This document shows positions 1 to 5,983 of a stretch of DNA of 11,498 bases, one piece after another. The stretch covers positions 1 to 11,498 of the forward strand of contig JAUWLI010000062.1 of the NCBI GenBank assembly GCA_030613765.1. Direction: 5' to 3'. The notes beneath the pieces were generated by a model, which saw nothing but the letters and a program-made list of their open reading frames with translations, had not been told where the DNA came from and did no database searches. Origin of the DNA: Phycisphaerae bacterium. GTDB lineage: Bacteria; Planctomycetota; Phycisphaerae; Sedimentisphaerales; SG8-4. The translations under genes were made by a program, and so were the position numbers. Position 1 is the stretch's first letter, and each line of letters begins with the position of its first letter.

Positions 1-57
1 CCACTGGCCCTGAGTCCGGATAGAATAAAGCTCATCAATCCCGGCATCGTCCAATAA
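1..57 (+). other. possible C-terminal tail of an upstream gene cut by the window edge
   Basis: Frame 1 is open from the first base to a TAA at 55-57 and would encode 18 residues ending in LINPGIVQ. The other two + frames stop within 21 bases. The stretch is too short to assign to a family. One minus-strand frame is also open across this stretch and on towards rpmE, so the coding strand is not certain. The drop to AT-rich sequence just after 57 fits a gene end followed by an intergenic promoter region. Confidence 0.25.
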
Positions 58-109
58 AACCGTAATATCCGTTACTGATGAAAAAAAGTAAAACTTGTTG
101 AAATTTATG

Positions 110-138
110 TTGCAATATGCCGCTAAGATTGTTAATAT
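110..138 (+). promoter_or_regulatory. candidate sigma-70-type promoter for rpmE
   Basis: A TTGCAA box at 110-115 is separated by exactly 17 bases from a TAATAT box at 133-138. Each box matches four of six consensus positions. The sequence around it is AT-rich and noncoding, and the boxes lie 34 bases before the rpmE start, leaving room for a short leader with GGAG at 157-160. A second weaker arrangement, TTGAAA at 98-103 with TAAGAT at 124-129, has a 20-base spacer. This is pattern matching only, with no transcript evidence. Confidence 0.35.
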
Positions 139-171
139 GCGCGATTGCAGGTATCTGGAGAACTGTAAGTT

Positions 172-414
172 ATGAAAAAAGGAATACATCCAAAATACGA
201 TAAGGTAGTGGTCCATTGCGGCTGCGGCAACACCTTCGAGACCCGCAGTACGATCAAGGAAATCCACGCCGAAATCTGCTCGATGTGCCATCCGTTCTAT
301 ACGGGCAAGCAGAAATACGTCGATACCGCAGGCCGAATAGAGCGATTCCAGAAGAAATACGGCAAAAATTACATCAAAGCTGCCCAAACTCCCAAAAAAG
401 ACCAGCAGCAATAG
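172..414 (+). CDS. rpmE: 50S ribosomal protein bL31 (zinc-binding C+ form)
   Basis: This 80-residue protein is bL31, a component of the large ribosomal subunit that helps bridge the two subunits. It starts MKKGIHPKY, the usual bL31 opening. It carries the four zinc-ligand cysteines of the C+ type as CGC (Cys16, Cys18) and CSMC (Cys36, Cys39), followed by the conserved [20 protein letters not shown] block. The length is close to the usual 65-90 residues, with a Lys/Gln-rich tail. GGAG at 157-160 lies 11 bases before the ATG and supports the start. It is the first gene of the + strand run, 92 bases ahead of prfA, and both serve translation. Retention of the zinc-binding form suggests no sign here of the zinc-free paralogue used under zinc limitation. 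Confidence 0.97.
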   Translation: MKKGIHPKYDKVVVHCGCGNTFETRSTIKEIHAEICSMCHPFYTGKQKYVDTAGRIERFQKKYGKNYIKAAQTPKKDQQQ

Positions 415-506
415 CTGCCCTTCCAAGATAACAGCGTTTAGCATTCACCGTTTATCCGACGTTTTATATATGCTATTCGCTATTTTTCTTTGAGAGGATT
501 GAATTT

Positions 507-1595
507 ATGGCTGAAACAAAAGATAGTCTGCTGGTGAAACTTGATGAACTCGAGGAACGCTACAGCAAAATCGAAAAGCAGATTATAGATCCGGCAATTG
601 CCACGGACTCGGCCAGGCTGATAGCGCTATCCAAAGAGCAAGGCAAACTCAAAACAATAGTCACAAAATATCGCGAGTACAAAAAAACCGTAGCCGGGAT
701 TGAAGACGCCGAGCAGATACTAAAGGACAGCACAGTCGACGAAGATTTCAGGGACTTAGCGAAAGAAGAGATTCAAGAGCTTGAAGTTAAAAAGGCCCCC
801 CTGCTTGAAGAAATCGCAAACAGCCTGGTAATGGCCGACGATATATCCGCCAATTCTGTCATAATGGAAATACGAGCCGGCACCGGCGGCGAAGAGGCGG
901 CATTGTTTGCACGTGATTTATACAATATGTATATAAGATACGCCGAGAGCCGCAAATGGAAGGTTGAACAACTGAGTTTCAGCACGACAGAAAAGAACGG
1001 CTTCCGCGAAGTTGTATTCGGCGTCAAAGGGCCAAACGTATGGTCCGAGTTAGGCTACGAGGGCGGAGGTCACCGTGTCCAACGCGTGCCGCAGACCGAA
1101 TCACAGGGAAGAATTCACACCTCTGCTGCAACCGTCGCAGTATTGCCTGAACCGGAAGAATTAGATATCCAGATAAATCCTGACGACGTAGTCGAACACG
1201 TCAGCAGAGCCAGCGGACCAGGCGGACAAAACGTTAATAAAGTCAGCAGTGCCGTTAAACTCGAGCATGTCCCAACGGGAATTACTGTTAATATGCAGGA
1301 CGAACAGAGCCAGCATAAAAATCGCGCCAAGGCCTGGCGAATATTAAGAAGCAGAATTTACGAAGAAGAAGAAAAGAAAAAAAGGGCCGAGCGCGATTCC
1401 CAGCGAAAGAGTATGATCGGTTCAGGCGACAGGTCGGAAAAGGTCAGGACGTATAATTACCCGCAGAATCGGCTGACCGACCATAGAATCAACTTGTCGC
1501 TTTACAGCCTCGATAAGATAATGAACGGCAATATGGGCGAAATTGTTGCAGCACTGAAGGATTACGATAGAGAGCAAAGGCTCAAAAATATTTGA
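507..1595 (+). CDS. prfA: peptide chain release factor 1
   Basis: RF1 ends translation at UAA and UAG codons by triggering hydrolysis of peptidyl-tRNA in the ribosome. At 362 residues it matches the family's usual length of about 360. The N-terminal half is a helical, coiled-coil-rich PCRF domain (about residues 10-200). The stop-codon tripeptide is P195-Q196-T197 within GHRVQRVPQTESQGRIHTSA; P-x-T marks RF1, whereas RF2 has SPF. The catalytic GGQ loop is G239-G240-Q241 in SRASGPGGQNVNKVSSAVKL. The C-terminal block ending in a basic helix is complete. AGAGG at 493-497 sits 9 bases before the ATG. The methyltransferase gene prmC, which modifies the GGQ glutamine and often follows prfA, is not in the window. 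The downstream neighbour is instead an unusual kinase-like fusion. Confidence 0.97.
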   Translation: MAETKDSLLVKLDELEERYSKIEKQIIDPAIATDSARLIALSKEQGKLKTIVTKYREYKKTVAGIEDAEQILKDSTVDEDFRDLAKEEIQELEVKKAPLLEEIANSLVMADDISANSVIMEIRAGTGGEEAALFARDLYNMYIRYAESRKWKVEQLSFSTTEKNGFREVVFGVKGPNVWSELGYEGGGHRVQRVPQTESQGRIHTSAATVAVLPEPEELDIQINPDDVVEHVSRASGPGGQNVNKVSSAVKLEHVPTGITVNMQDEQSQHKNRAKAWRILRSRIYEEEEKKKRAERDSQRKSMIGSGDRSEKVRTYNYPQNRLTDHRINLSLYSLDKIMNGNMGEIVAALKDYDREQRLKNI

Positions 1596-1628
1596 GTCTG
1601 CACAAGATTAAAAGACCTTTAAAGAATA

Positions 1629-1668
1629 TCTCGTAAATCGTGAAGTGTATCTCCTTTGAGATACGAGA
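1629..1668. repeat. hairpin-forming inverted repeat between prfA and the next gene
   Basis: GTATCTC at 1647-1653 and GAGATAC at 1658-1664 form a perfect 7-bp stem around the 4-base loop CTTT. A second, mutually exclusive pairing joins TCTCGTA at 1629-1635 with TACGAGA at 1662-1668, because both use the same right arm. No T-run follows, so it does not look like an intrinsic terminator. The right arm is also the first unit of the heptamer array that continues to the next start codon. It could be a mobile palindromic element or a leader structure that affects translation of the downstream gene. Confidence 0.6.
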
Positions 1669-1701
1669 AGCGAAATACGGGATACGGGATGCGAGATGAT
1701 A
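1660..1701. repeat. imperfect 7-bp tandem repeat running into a start codon
   Basis: Six heptamers follow one another without gaps: GATACGA, GAAGCGA, AATACGG, GATACGG, GATGCGA, GATGATA, with consensus close to GATACGR. The last unit contains the ATG at 1696-1698 that opens the downstream gene. The array also supplies the only purine-rich sequence ahead of that start. Because 7 is not a multiple of 3, gain or loss of a unit would change spacing ahead of the start rather than the reading frame, except for the final unit. Slippage could therefore tune translation, but this is inference. Confidence 0.6.
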
Positions 1702-2793
1702 GTCGTTGTTACCGGAATGGTTGGTATTGACAAACAAAACTACCTTCAAGATGTCTGTCAATTCGCCAACCAGAGAAACAAGAATGTCACGTTATGCAAT
1801 GTCGGCGATATGATGTATGCCGAAGCACCAGATATCCCGCCTGGTAAGATCCTCGACATTCCAATGAAAAGGCTAAGCTCACTTCGTCGCAGCGTCTTCA
1901 AAGACATCATCGCAAAAGCCGAAAAAGCTACTGATCTGATCGTCAACACTCATGCAACCTTTCGCTGGCGGCACGGTTTGTTCCCAGCCGTGGACTTCGA
2001 CCAGATGCGGCAGCTCGGCACTGGTATGTATATCTGCCTTATTGATGGTATCGCTGCCTTACACACCCGGCTCGTCGATGAACACTCCACGGAACACTGT
2101 CTGAAAGATTTGATTGTCTGGCGGGAAGAAGAAATTATCGGCACAGAAATGCTGTGTAAAGGCATCGATGAGAGAATTCCTTTTTATTGCCTGGCCCGAG
2201 GCGCCGAAGAGGAAACAACAGAAACATTTTATAAACTCGTTTTTGAGCGGAACAGTAAAAAAGCCTACCTGAGTTTTCCAATGACCCACGTCGGCGATAT
2301 GGAAAATATTAAAAAGGAGATTTCTGAATTCCGCCGATTGATGAAACAATTCTTTATCTGCTTCGATCCTGCCGACCTTGAAGAATCATATCTGCCGAAC
2401 TATGCCGGGCAGGCAAGCCGCAAGGGACTGGATTTCGTAGAGGTCACAGCTCTGGGGCAAACAATCCGGCTGGAATTAGACGAGGTGCAGCAAATCGTAC
2501 GCGACATTAACAGCCAGATATACGCCCGCGATTTCTTATTGGTTGAACAGACCCATATGATAATCAGCTTCATTCCAACTCTACCTGACGGCCGGGCAGC
2601 TATATCCAGCGGCGTAGAAAGGGAACTCCAACACGCCCACGAATCAGCCAAAGAAGTATACGTCATCTGGACCGCTAAACAGGCCCCTTCGGTATTTGTT
2701 ACGCAAACCGCTACAAAAGTCTTCAACAATCTGTCAAATGCGGTAGAATTCTTTCAAAAGAAAGGATATATAAAAAGTGACCATCAGGGATGA
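1696..2793 (+). CDS. adenylate-kinase-like P-loop domain fused to a nucleoside-deoxyribosyltransferase-like domain
   Basis: This 365-residue protein of unassigned function appears to have two parts. Residues 1-165 resemble archaeal-type (AdkA-like) nucleotide kinases: MIVVVTGMVGIDK at the start, NVGDMM at 35-40 and the NTHATF block at 84-89, similar to the DTH segment of that family. The Walker A is degenerate: G7-M-V-G10-I-D12-K13-Q14 keeps the lysine but lacks the usual second glycine and the Ser/Thr. Residues about 188-365 resemble the NDT/DNPH1 fold: KKAYLSFPM at the start, RDFLLVEQTHMIISFIP at 278-294, and SSGVERELQHAHESAKEVYVI at 304-324, where Glu310 aligns with the family's catalytic glutamate. 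The start is fixed by an upstream in-frame stop and by the MIVVVTG opening. It overlaps deoC by 17 bp, suggesting a linked role in deoxynucleotide metabolism. The fold calls come from motif reading, not an alignment. Confidence 0.75.
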   Translation: MIVVVTGMVGIDKQNYLQDVCQFANQRNKNVTLCNVGDMMYAEAPDIPPGKILDIPMKRLSSLRRSVFKDIIAKAEKATDLIVNTHATFRWRHGLFPAVDFDQMRQLGTGMYICLIDGIAALHTRLVDEHSTEHCLKDLIVWREEEIIGTEMLCKGIDERIPFYCLARGAEEETTETFYKLVFERNSKKAYLSFPMTHVGDMENIKKEISEFRRLMKQFFICFDPADLEESYLPNYAGQASRKGLDFVEVTALGQTIRLELDEVQQIVRDINSQIYARDFLLVEQTHMIISFIPTLPDGRAAISSGVERELQHAHESAKEVYVIWTAKQAPSVFVTQTATKVFNNLSNAVEFFQKKGYIKSDHQG

Positions 2794-3463
2794 AAAGGTA
2801 TTGGCCGGATGTATCGACCATACGCTGCTCAGTGCCACCGCAACCAGCGAGCAAATTAAGCAGCTATGCGAAGAGGCAAAAACCTACGGATTTCATACAG
2901 TATCGGTCAATCCACGATGGGTGGCTTTAGCAGTTGAAGAATTACACGGCTCAAAAGTCGCTGTCGGCGGCGTGGTGAGCCTGCCGCTCGGCGCCGATTC
3001 AACCAAAATCAAGATCGCCCAAGCCAAAGAAGCCATCTTCGCCGGCGCCGACGAGATTGATATGGTCGCCGATTTAGCCGCGATAATCGAGGGCAATTCA
3101 CCGTACTTGTCCAATCAACTGCGGGCATTGCTGAAACTTTGCCGGTCGTTCAGACCCGCGGTCCTACTGAAAGTGATAATCGAATCGGCCGCCTTGAGCA
3201 GGGAGCAGAAGGTATTTGCCTGCCAGATTGCAGATAAATGTGGAGTTGACTTCGTCAAGACGAGTACGGGAATGAACCCAGCCGGCGGAGCAACAGTTGA
3301 GGATATAAAACTGATGAAAGAAACCGCGCCAAACTGTAAAATAAAGGCAGCCGGTGGAATTAGAACCGCAAAGCAGGCCCTTGAAATGCTGGAAGCAGGG
3401 GCAGATAGAATCGGAACTTCGTCGAGCGTGCAGATTATAAATGAGTTCAAAGAACTACAATAA
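2777..3463 (+). CDS. deoC: deoxyribose-phosphate aldolase
   Basis: DERA is a cytosolic class I aldolase that splits 2-deoxyribose 5-phosphate into acetaldehyde and glyceraldehyde 3-phosphate, the last step of deoxynucleoside breakdown. The 228 residues fit the short bacterial TIM-barrel form. Visible active-site pieces are GADEIDMV (Asp95), LKVIIES (Lys132), the Schiff-base lysine Lys161 in KTSTG, and Lys190 in IKAAGGIR. The phosphate-binding end ADRIGTSSS is intact. The segment VSVNPRW has serine where many relatives have cysteine. The start is GTG, with AAAGGA at 2761-2766 ten bases upstream, inside the end of the preceding gene. The 17-bp overlap implies translational coupling with the kinase/deoxyribosyltransferase-like protein, whose possible dNMP hydrolase activity would yield DERA's substrate. 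No deoA, deoB or deoD gene lies nearby. Confidence 0.95.
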   Translation: MTIRDEKVLAGCIDHTLLSATATSEQIKQLCEEAKTYGFHTVSVNPRWVALAVEELHGSKVAVGGVVSLPLGADSTKIKIAQAKEAIFAGADEIDMVADLAAIIEGNSPYLSNQLRALLKLCRSFRPAVLLKVIIESAALSREQKVFACQIADKCGVDFVKTSTGMNPAGGATVEDIKLMKETAPNCKIKAAGGIRTAKQALEMLEAGADRIGTSSSVQIINEFKELQ

Positions 3464-3797
3464 TATCGGTGAAGAATTTGTCAGTGAGCCAATCAAGCCG
3501 GTCGCAGGTACGTTTGAGCCGGGTGCAATGACCAGAGGTGAGCCGGGACTGCCGGGACGATTTATCTGGAGAGATAAAGAGTACGCAGTTGCTGATGTGC
3601 TTGAGGTCTGGAAGGAATTGGGGCCCTGTAAAAGCGGTGGACCTGAGAAGTATTTACGTAAACACTGGTTCAGAATAAGGACCGGTAACGGCCTGATAAT
3701 GACAATATATTTCGAGCGGCAGCCAAGGGCAAAAAGCCAGAACAAAATAAGATGGTGGCTATATACAGTCATCGGAAAGGAAGAAGAAAATGAGTGA
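3441..3797 (+). CDS. small DUF6504-like protein of unknown function
   Basis: This 118-residue soluble protein has no signal peptide or membrane segment. Its middle reads RGEPGLPGRFIWRDKEYAV and then VADVLEVWKELG, followed by KHWFRIRTGNGLIMTIYFER and IRWWLYTV. This arrangement of a WR-x-(K/R)-x-Y strand, a VLE-x-W helix and a Trp-rich beta tail resembles the DUF6504 group, a family without known function; the assignment is from memory of the pattern. The ATG lies 23 bp inside deoC with only a weak purine site, so it is probably read by coupling. Its own end overlaps the next gene by 8 bp. Nothing catalytic is visible: only one cysteine and no conserved His/Asp cluster. The compact beta-rich layout would suit a small binding or adaptor protein, but this is a guess. 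Confidence 0.8.
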   Translation: MSSKNYNNIGEEFVSEPIKPVAGTFEPGAMTRGEPGLPGRFIWRDKEYAVADVLEVWKELGPCKSGGPEKYLRKHWFRIRTGNGLIMTIYFERQPRAKSQNKIRWWLYTVIGKEEENE

Positions 3798-4134
3798 GAT
3801 GACATCTGTTTGTGGTTTGCTGTGCAACGAGTGTGAAGCATTCATCGCAACAAGCAATAATGATGACGAAAAGAGAGCAGAAGTGGCCCAACTCTGGTCA
3901 AAACAATATGACCACGAATTTAAGCCGGAAGATATCAATTGTGACGGCTGCACATCAGGCAGTGACCGTCTTTTCAGCCACTGCAAAGTCTGTGAAATCA
4001 GAAAATGTGCAAATGAAAAGGCAGTTGAAAATTGCGCTCACTGTGATGAATATGCCTGTGAGAAGCTCGAAGGATTCTTTAAGATGGTTCCGGATGCCAG
4101 GAAGAATTTAGATGCGATAAGAAACAGCCTTTAA
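3790..4134 (+). CDS. DUF3795 cysteine-rich protein
   Basis: This 114-residue protein has eleven cysteines (8, 12, 15, 51, 54, 65, 68, 73, 82, 85, 90). The pattern CGLLCNEC at the N-terminus, then CDGC, HCKVCEIRKCA and NCAHCDEYACEKL, is the hallmark of DUF3795. The spacing in CxxC-like pairs suggests bound metal, zinc or possibly iron-sulfur clusters, but no biochemical role is established. It opens with ATG overlapping the previous stop by 8 bp, with AAGGA about eight bases upstream. It ends directly before pabB: the TAA at 4132-4134 is followed at once by a TTG. No signal peptide or membrane helix is seen. Its co-translation with the DUF6504-like gene suggests the two are made together. Confidence 0.88.
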   Translation: MSEMTSVCGLLCNECEAFIATSNNDDEKRAEVAQLWSKQYDHEFKPEDINCDGCTSGSDRLFSHCKVCEIRKCANEKAVENCAHCDEYACEKLEGFFKMVPDARKNLDAIRNSL

Positions 4135-4170
4135 TTGCCTGACCGCATATTGGTGCAAATCCAACCCTAT

Positions 4171-5718
4171 ATGACAAAAATACAAGATTCAAAAAGAGAA
4201 AGCTTTACTGAACCGGCAAAGTCTAACAGGACCGTAGCGTTAAAGACGCTTACTACTGCTGATAAGGGGATTCTTTGCAGACTGCACTGTAGACAAATCC
4301 GCAAACCTATAAACCTACCGGCTCTGAGCGAAACATTCGCCACGTTGAAAAACCCGTCAATTCTCGGGGCCAATATAGCCAGGAAAGATACAGACAGATT
4401 CAGCTACTGGGCCGCTTGTCCGAAAGAAGTATTTGAATTTCGGGCCGGACAAAAAGAACCTTTCACAAAACTACAAACAGCTCTGGATAAATATAAACTG
4501 GAAAGAGACTACGATGTGGATTCCCGCTTGCGCGGGAATGACAAAGGAAGTGGCAACGATTTGCCGAAAGGGATTTTTCGCGGCGGATGGGTAGGTTATT
4601 TTAGTTACGAACTCGGCCGATATATCGAGAAGCTGCCCGAAACCACCATCGACGACCTCCAAATGCCGTTGATTCGACTGTGTTTCTACGACCGTTTTAT
4701 CGCATACGACCATCTCGAAGAAACTTTCTGGCTAATCGCCTTACAGACGCCGAACGATTCGGAAAAACCGCAGGAAAAATTAGCTACTCTGGAAACATTA
4801 CTGACCGACTCTGAGAAACTACACATTCCACCGCCTCCGCCTGCTGATATTGAAAACATAGATTTCTCACAAATTCGATGCAATATGAGCAGGGAGTATT
4901 ACCTCGACGAATTCGAGAAGATAAAACGCTATATTTATGATGGCGATGTTTACCAAATCAACTTTTCACAGCGATTCGAATGCAACTATCAAGCCAGCCC
5001 GATAGCACTTTTTCACTGGCAAAACCATTATAATCCCAGCCCTTATGCCGCCTATATCGACGCCGGCAGTTTGCAAATAGTAAGTGCCTCGCCTGAGATG
5101 TTTATAACAATCGAGGACGGCATTATAAGTACCAAGCCGATTAAAGGAACACGCCCGCGAGTCAGTGAAACCGGACAGGGTGAGAAAATCAACGCAAAAA
5201 ATTTCGATGAGCTGGTCGGAAGTGAAAAAGAGCGGGCCGAGCTTAATATGATAGTCGACCTGGAGCGAAACGATGTCGCAAAAATCTGCGAACCCGGAAC
5301 AAGAAAGGTCGTCCAGCCCAGAACAATCGAAAGCTATCCGACCGTCTTTCACGCCGTTGCAACCGTAGCAGGACAACTTCGCGATGACATTACGTTCTGC
5401 GATATCTTGAGGGCGATGTTCCCCGGTGGCTCGATCACCGGCGCCCCAAAAATCCGCTCGATGGAGATTATCGATGAAACCGAACCGACAGCAAGAGGCG
5501 TTTATACCGGCAGTATTGGCTATATTGGCCTCGACGGCAGCGTCTCCCTGAACATCGCCATCCGGACAATTATTATCAAGGGACAGACTGCCTTTGCCCA
5601 AACCGGCGGCGGAATCGTCGCCGATTCTGATCCAGATGCCGAATGGAACGAAACTCTCACAAAAGCAAGAGCACTTTTGGCAGGAATAAAAAGCGTGAGG
5701 CAACAAAATAAAAGGTGA
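4171..5718 (+). CDS. pabB: aminodeoxychorismate synthase component I
   Basis: PabB converts chorismate plus ammonia (from a PabA-type glutaminase) to 4-amino-4-deoxychorismate for folate synthesis. The chorismate-binding domain fills the C-terminal half (about 240-505 when numbered from 4171). It contains SASPEMF, PIKGTRPR, ELVGSEKERAELNMIVDLER, FPGGSITGAPK, RGVYTGSIGY and TGGGIVADSDP. The lysine of PIKGT marks aminodeoxychorismate synthase; anthranilate synthase has alanine there. The N-terminal domain has the FRGGWVGYFSYELGR motif. Just before it an extra stretch, VDSRLRGND, is encoded by a palindromic repeat. The frame is open upstream to TTG at 4135, directly after the preceding stop. GTG 4153 and ATG 4171 are other choices, none with a clear ribosome site; the ATG is preferred, giving 515 residues. 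No pabA is visible, so the glutaminase partner must lie elsewhere. Confidence 0.93.
   Translation: MTKIQDSKRESFTEPAKSNRTVALKTLTTADKGILCRLHCRQIRKPINLPALSETFATLKNPSILGANIARKDTDRFSYWAACPKEVFEFRAGQKEPFTKLQTALDKYKLERDYDVDSRLRGNDKGSGNDLPKGIFRGGWVGYFSYELGRYIEKLPETTIDDLQMPLIRLCFYDRFIAYDHLEETFWLIALQTPNDSEKPQEKLATLETLLTDSEKLHIPPPPPADIENIDFSQIRCNMSREYYLDEFEKIKRYIYDGDVYQINFSQRFECNYQASPIALFHWQNHYNPSPYAAYIDAGSLQIVSASPEMFITIEDGIISTKPIKGTRPRVSETGQGEKINAKNFDELVGSEKERAELNMIVDLERNDVAKICEPGTRKVVQPRTIESYPTVFHAVATVAGQLRDDITFCDILRAMFPGGSITGAPKIRSMEIIDETEPTARGVYTGSIGYIGLDGSVSLNIAIRTIIIKGQTAFAQTGGGIVADSDPDAEWNETLTKARALLAGIKSVRQQNKR
4520..4539. repeat. 20-bp dRS3-like palindrome inside pabB
   Basis: The sequence ATTCCCGC (4520-4527), loop TTGC, GCGGGAAT (4532-4539) is a perfect 8-bp stem. 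It fits exactly the ATTCCC-N8-GGGAAT form known for the neisserial dRS3 repeat and seen in dispersed palindromes of other bacteria. In the pabB frame the surrounding bases encode V-D-S-R-L-R-G-N-D; the opposite strand reads V-I-P-A-Q-A-G-I-H. Both peptides are familiar translations of this repeat class. It sits in the linker before the conserved FRGGWVGYF segment and keeps the frame open, so it looks like an in-frame insertion of roughly 10-17 codons. Confidence 0.85.
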
Positions 5719-5725
5719 GAACGGA

Positions 5726-5745
5726 CAAAACTTAAAAGAGTTTTG
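5726..5745. repeat. short inverted repeat between pabB and the small membrane gene
   Basis: CAAAACT (5726-5732) and AGTTTTG (5739-5745) form a 7-bp stem around TAAAAG, eight bases after the pabB stop. The stem is AT-rich and no T-run follows, so termination is unlikely. It lies just ahead of the strong GAGGAG ribosome site at 5753-5758. It may protect the end of the pabB message or shape the leader of the next gene, or be chance. Confidence 0.4.
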
Positions 5746-5767
5746 AACAGGTGAGGAGATTTGGATT

Positions 5768-5953
5768 ATGAACTGGAAATATATTGCCCTGGGACTCAAT
5801 GCGGTAGCACTTTTTCTATTGCTTTGGGCAACAAGAGGTATTGTCTGGGAGGATAGTTTGACGATTGGGTTAGCTGTTATTATATGTATCACGAGTTGTC
5901 TTTTAATATTCATAGACAAAAAAGATAAGAAGGCGAAAAGTGCGCGAAAATAA
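5768..5953 (+). CDS. small two-helix membrane protein
   Basis: This 61-residue protein appears to be almost entirely membrane-embedded: helix one spans about residues 4-22 (IALGLNAVALFLLLW core), a short acidic loop WEDS follows, helix two spans about 31-50, and a lysine-rich tail KKDKKAKSARK ends it. The charge pattern suggests both ends inside the cytoplasm. Its strong ribosome site, GAGGAG at 5753-5758, nine bases before the ATG, argues that it is truly expressed. It lies between pabB and pabC-like genes with short gaps of 49 and 30 bases. No family was recognised, and its link to folate synthesis is positional only. Confidence 0.7.
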   Translation: MNWKYIALGLNAVALFLLLWATRGIVWEDSLTIGLAVIICITSCLLIFIDKKDKKAKSARK

Positions 5954-5983
5954 ACAGCGAAAGAGGCTGCCAGGGATCATATA

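Noticed and set aside
1..171. Open minus-strand frame giving a protein-like peptide around SVTDITVLLDDAGIDELYSI
   Set aside because: It has no convincing start or ribosome site, runs antisense into rpmE, and the + strand tail plus AT-rich promoter region explains the stretch as well. Left undecided rather than annotated.
1647..1664. Hairpin after prfA as an intrinsic terminator
   Set aside because: No T-run follows the stem on either strand; it is treated as part of a repeat element.
4966..5919. Long 317-codon minus-strand frame opposite pabB
   Set aside because: It is antisense to the conserved chorismate-binding domain, its product shows no family motif, and it is explained by codon bias of pabB.
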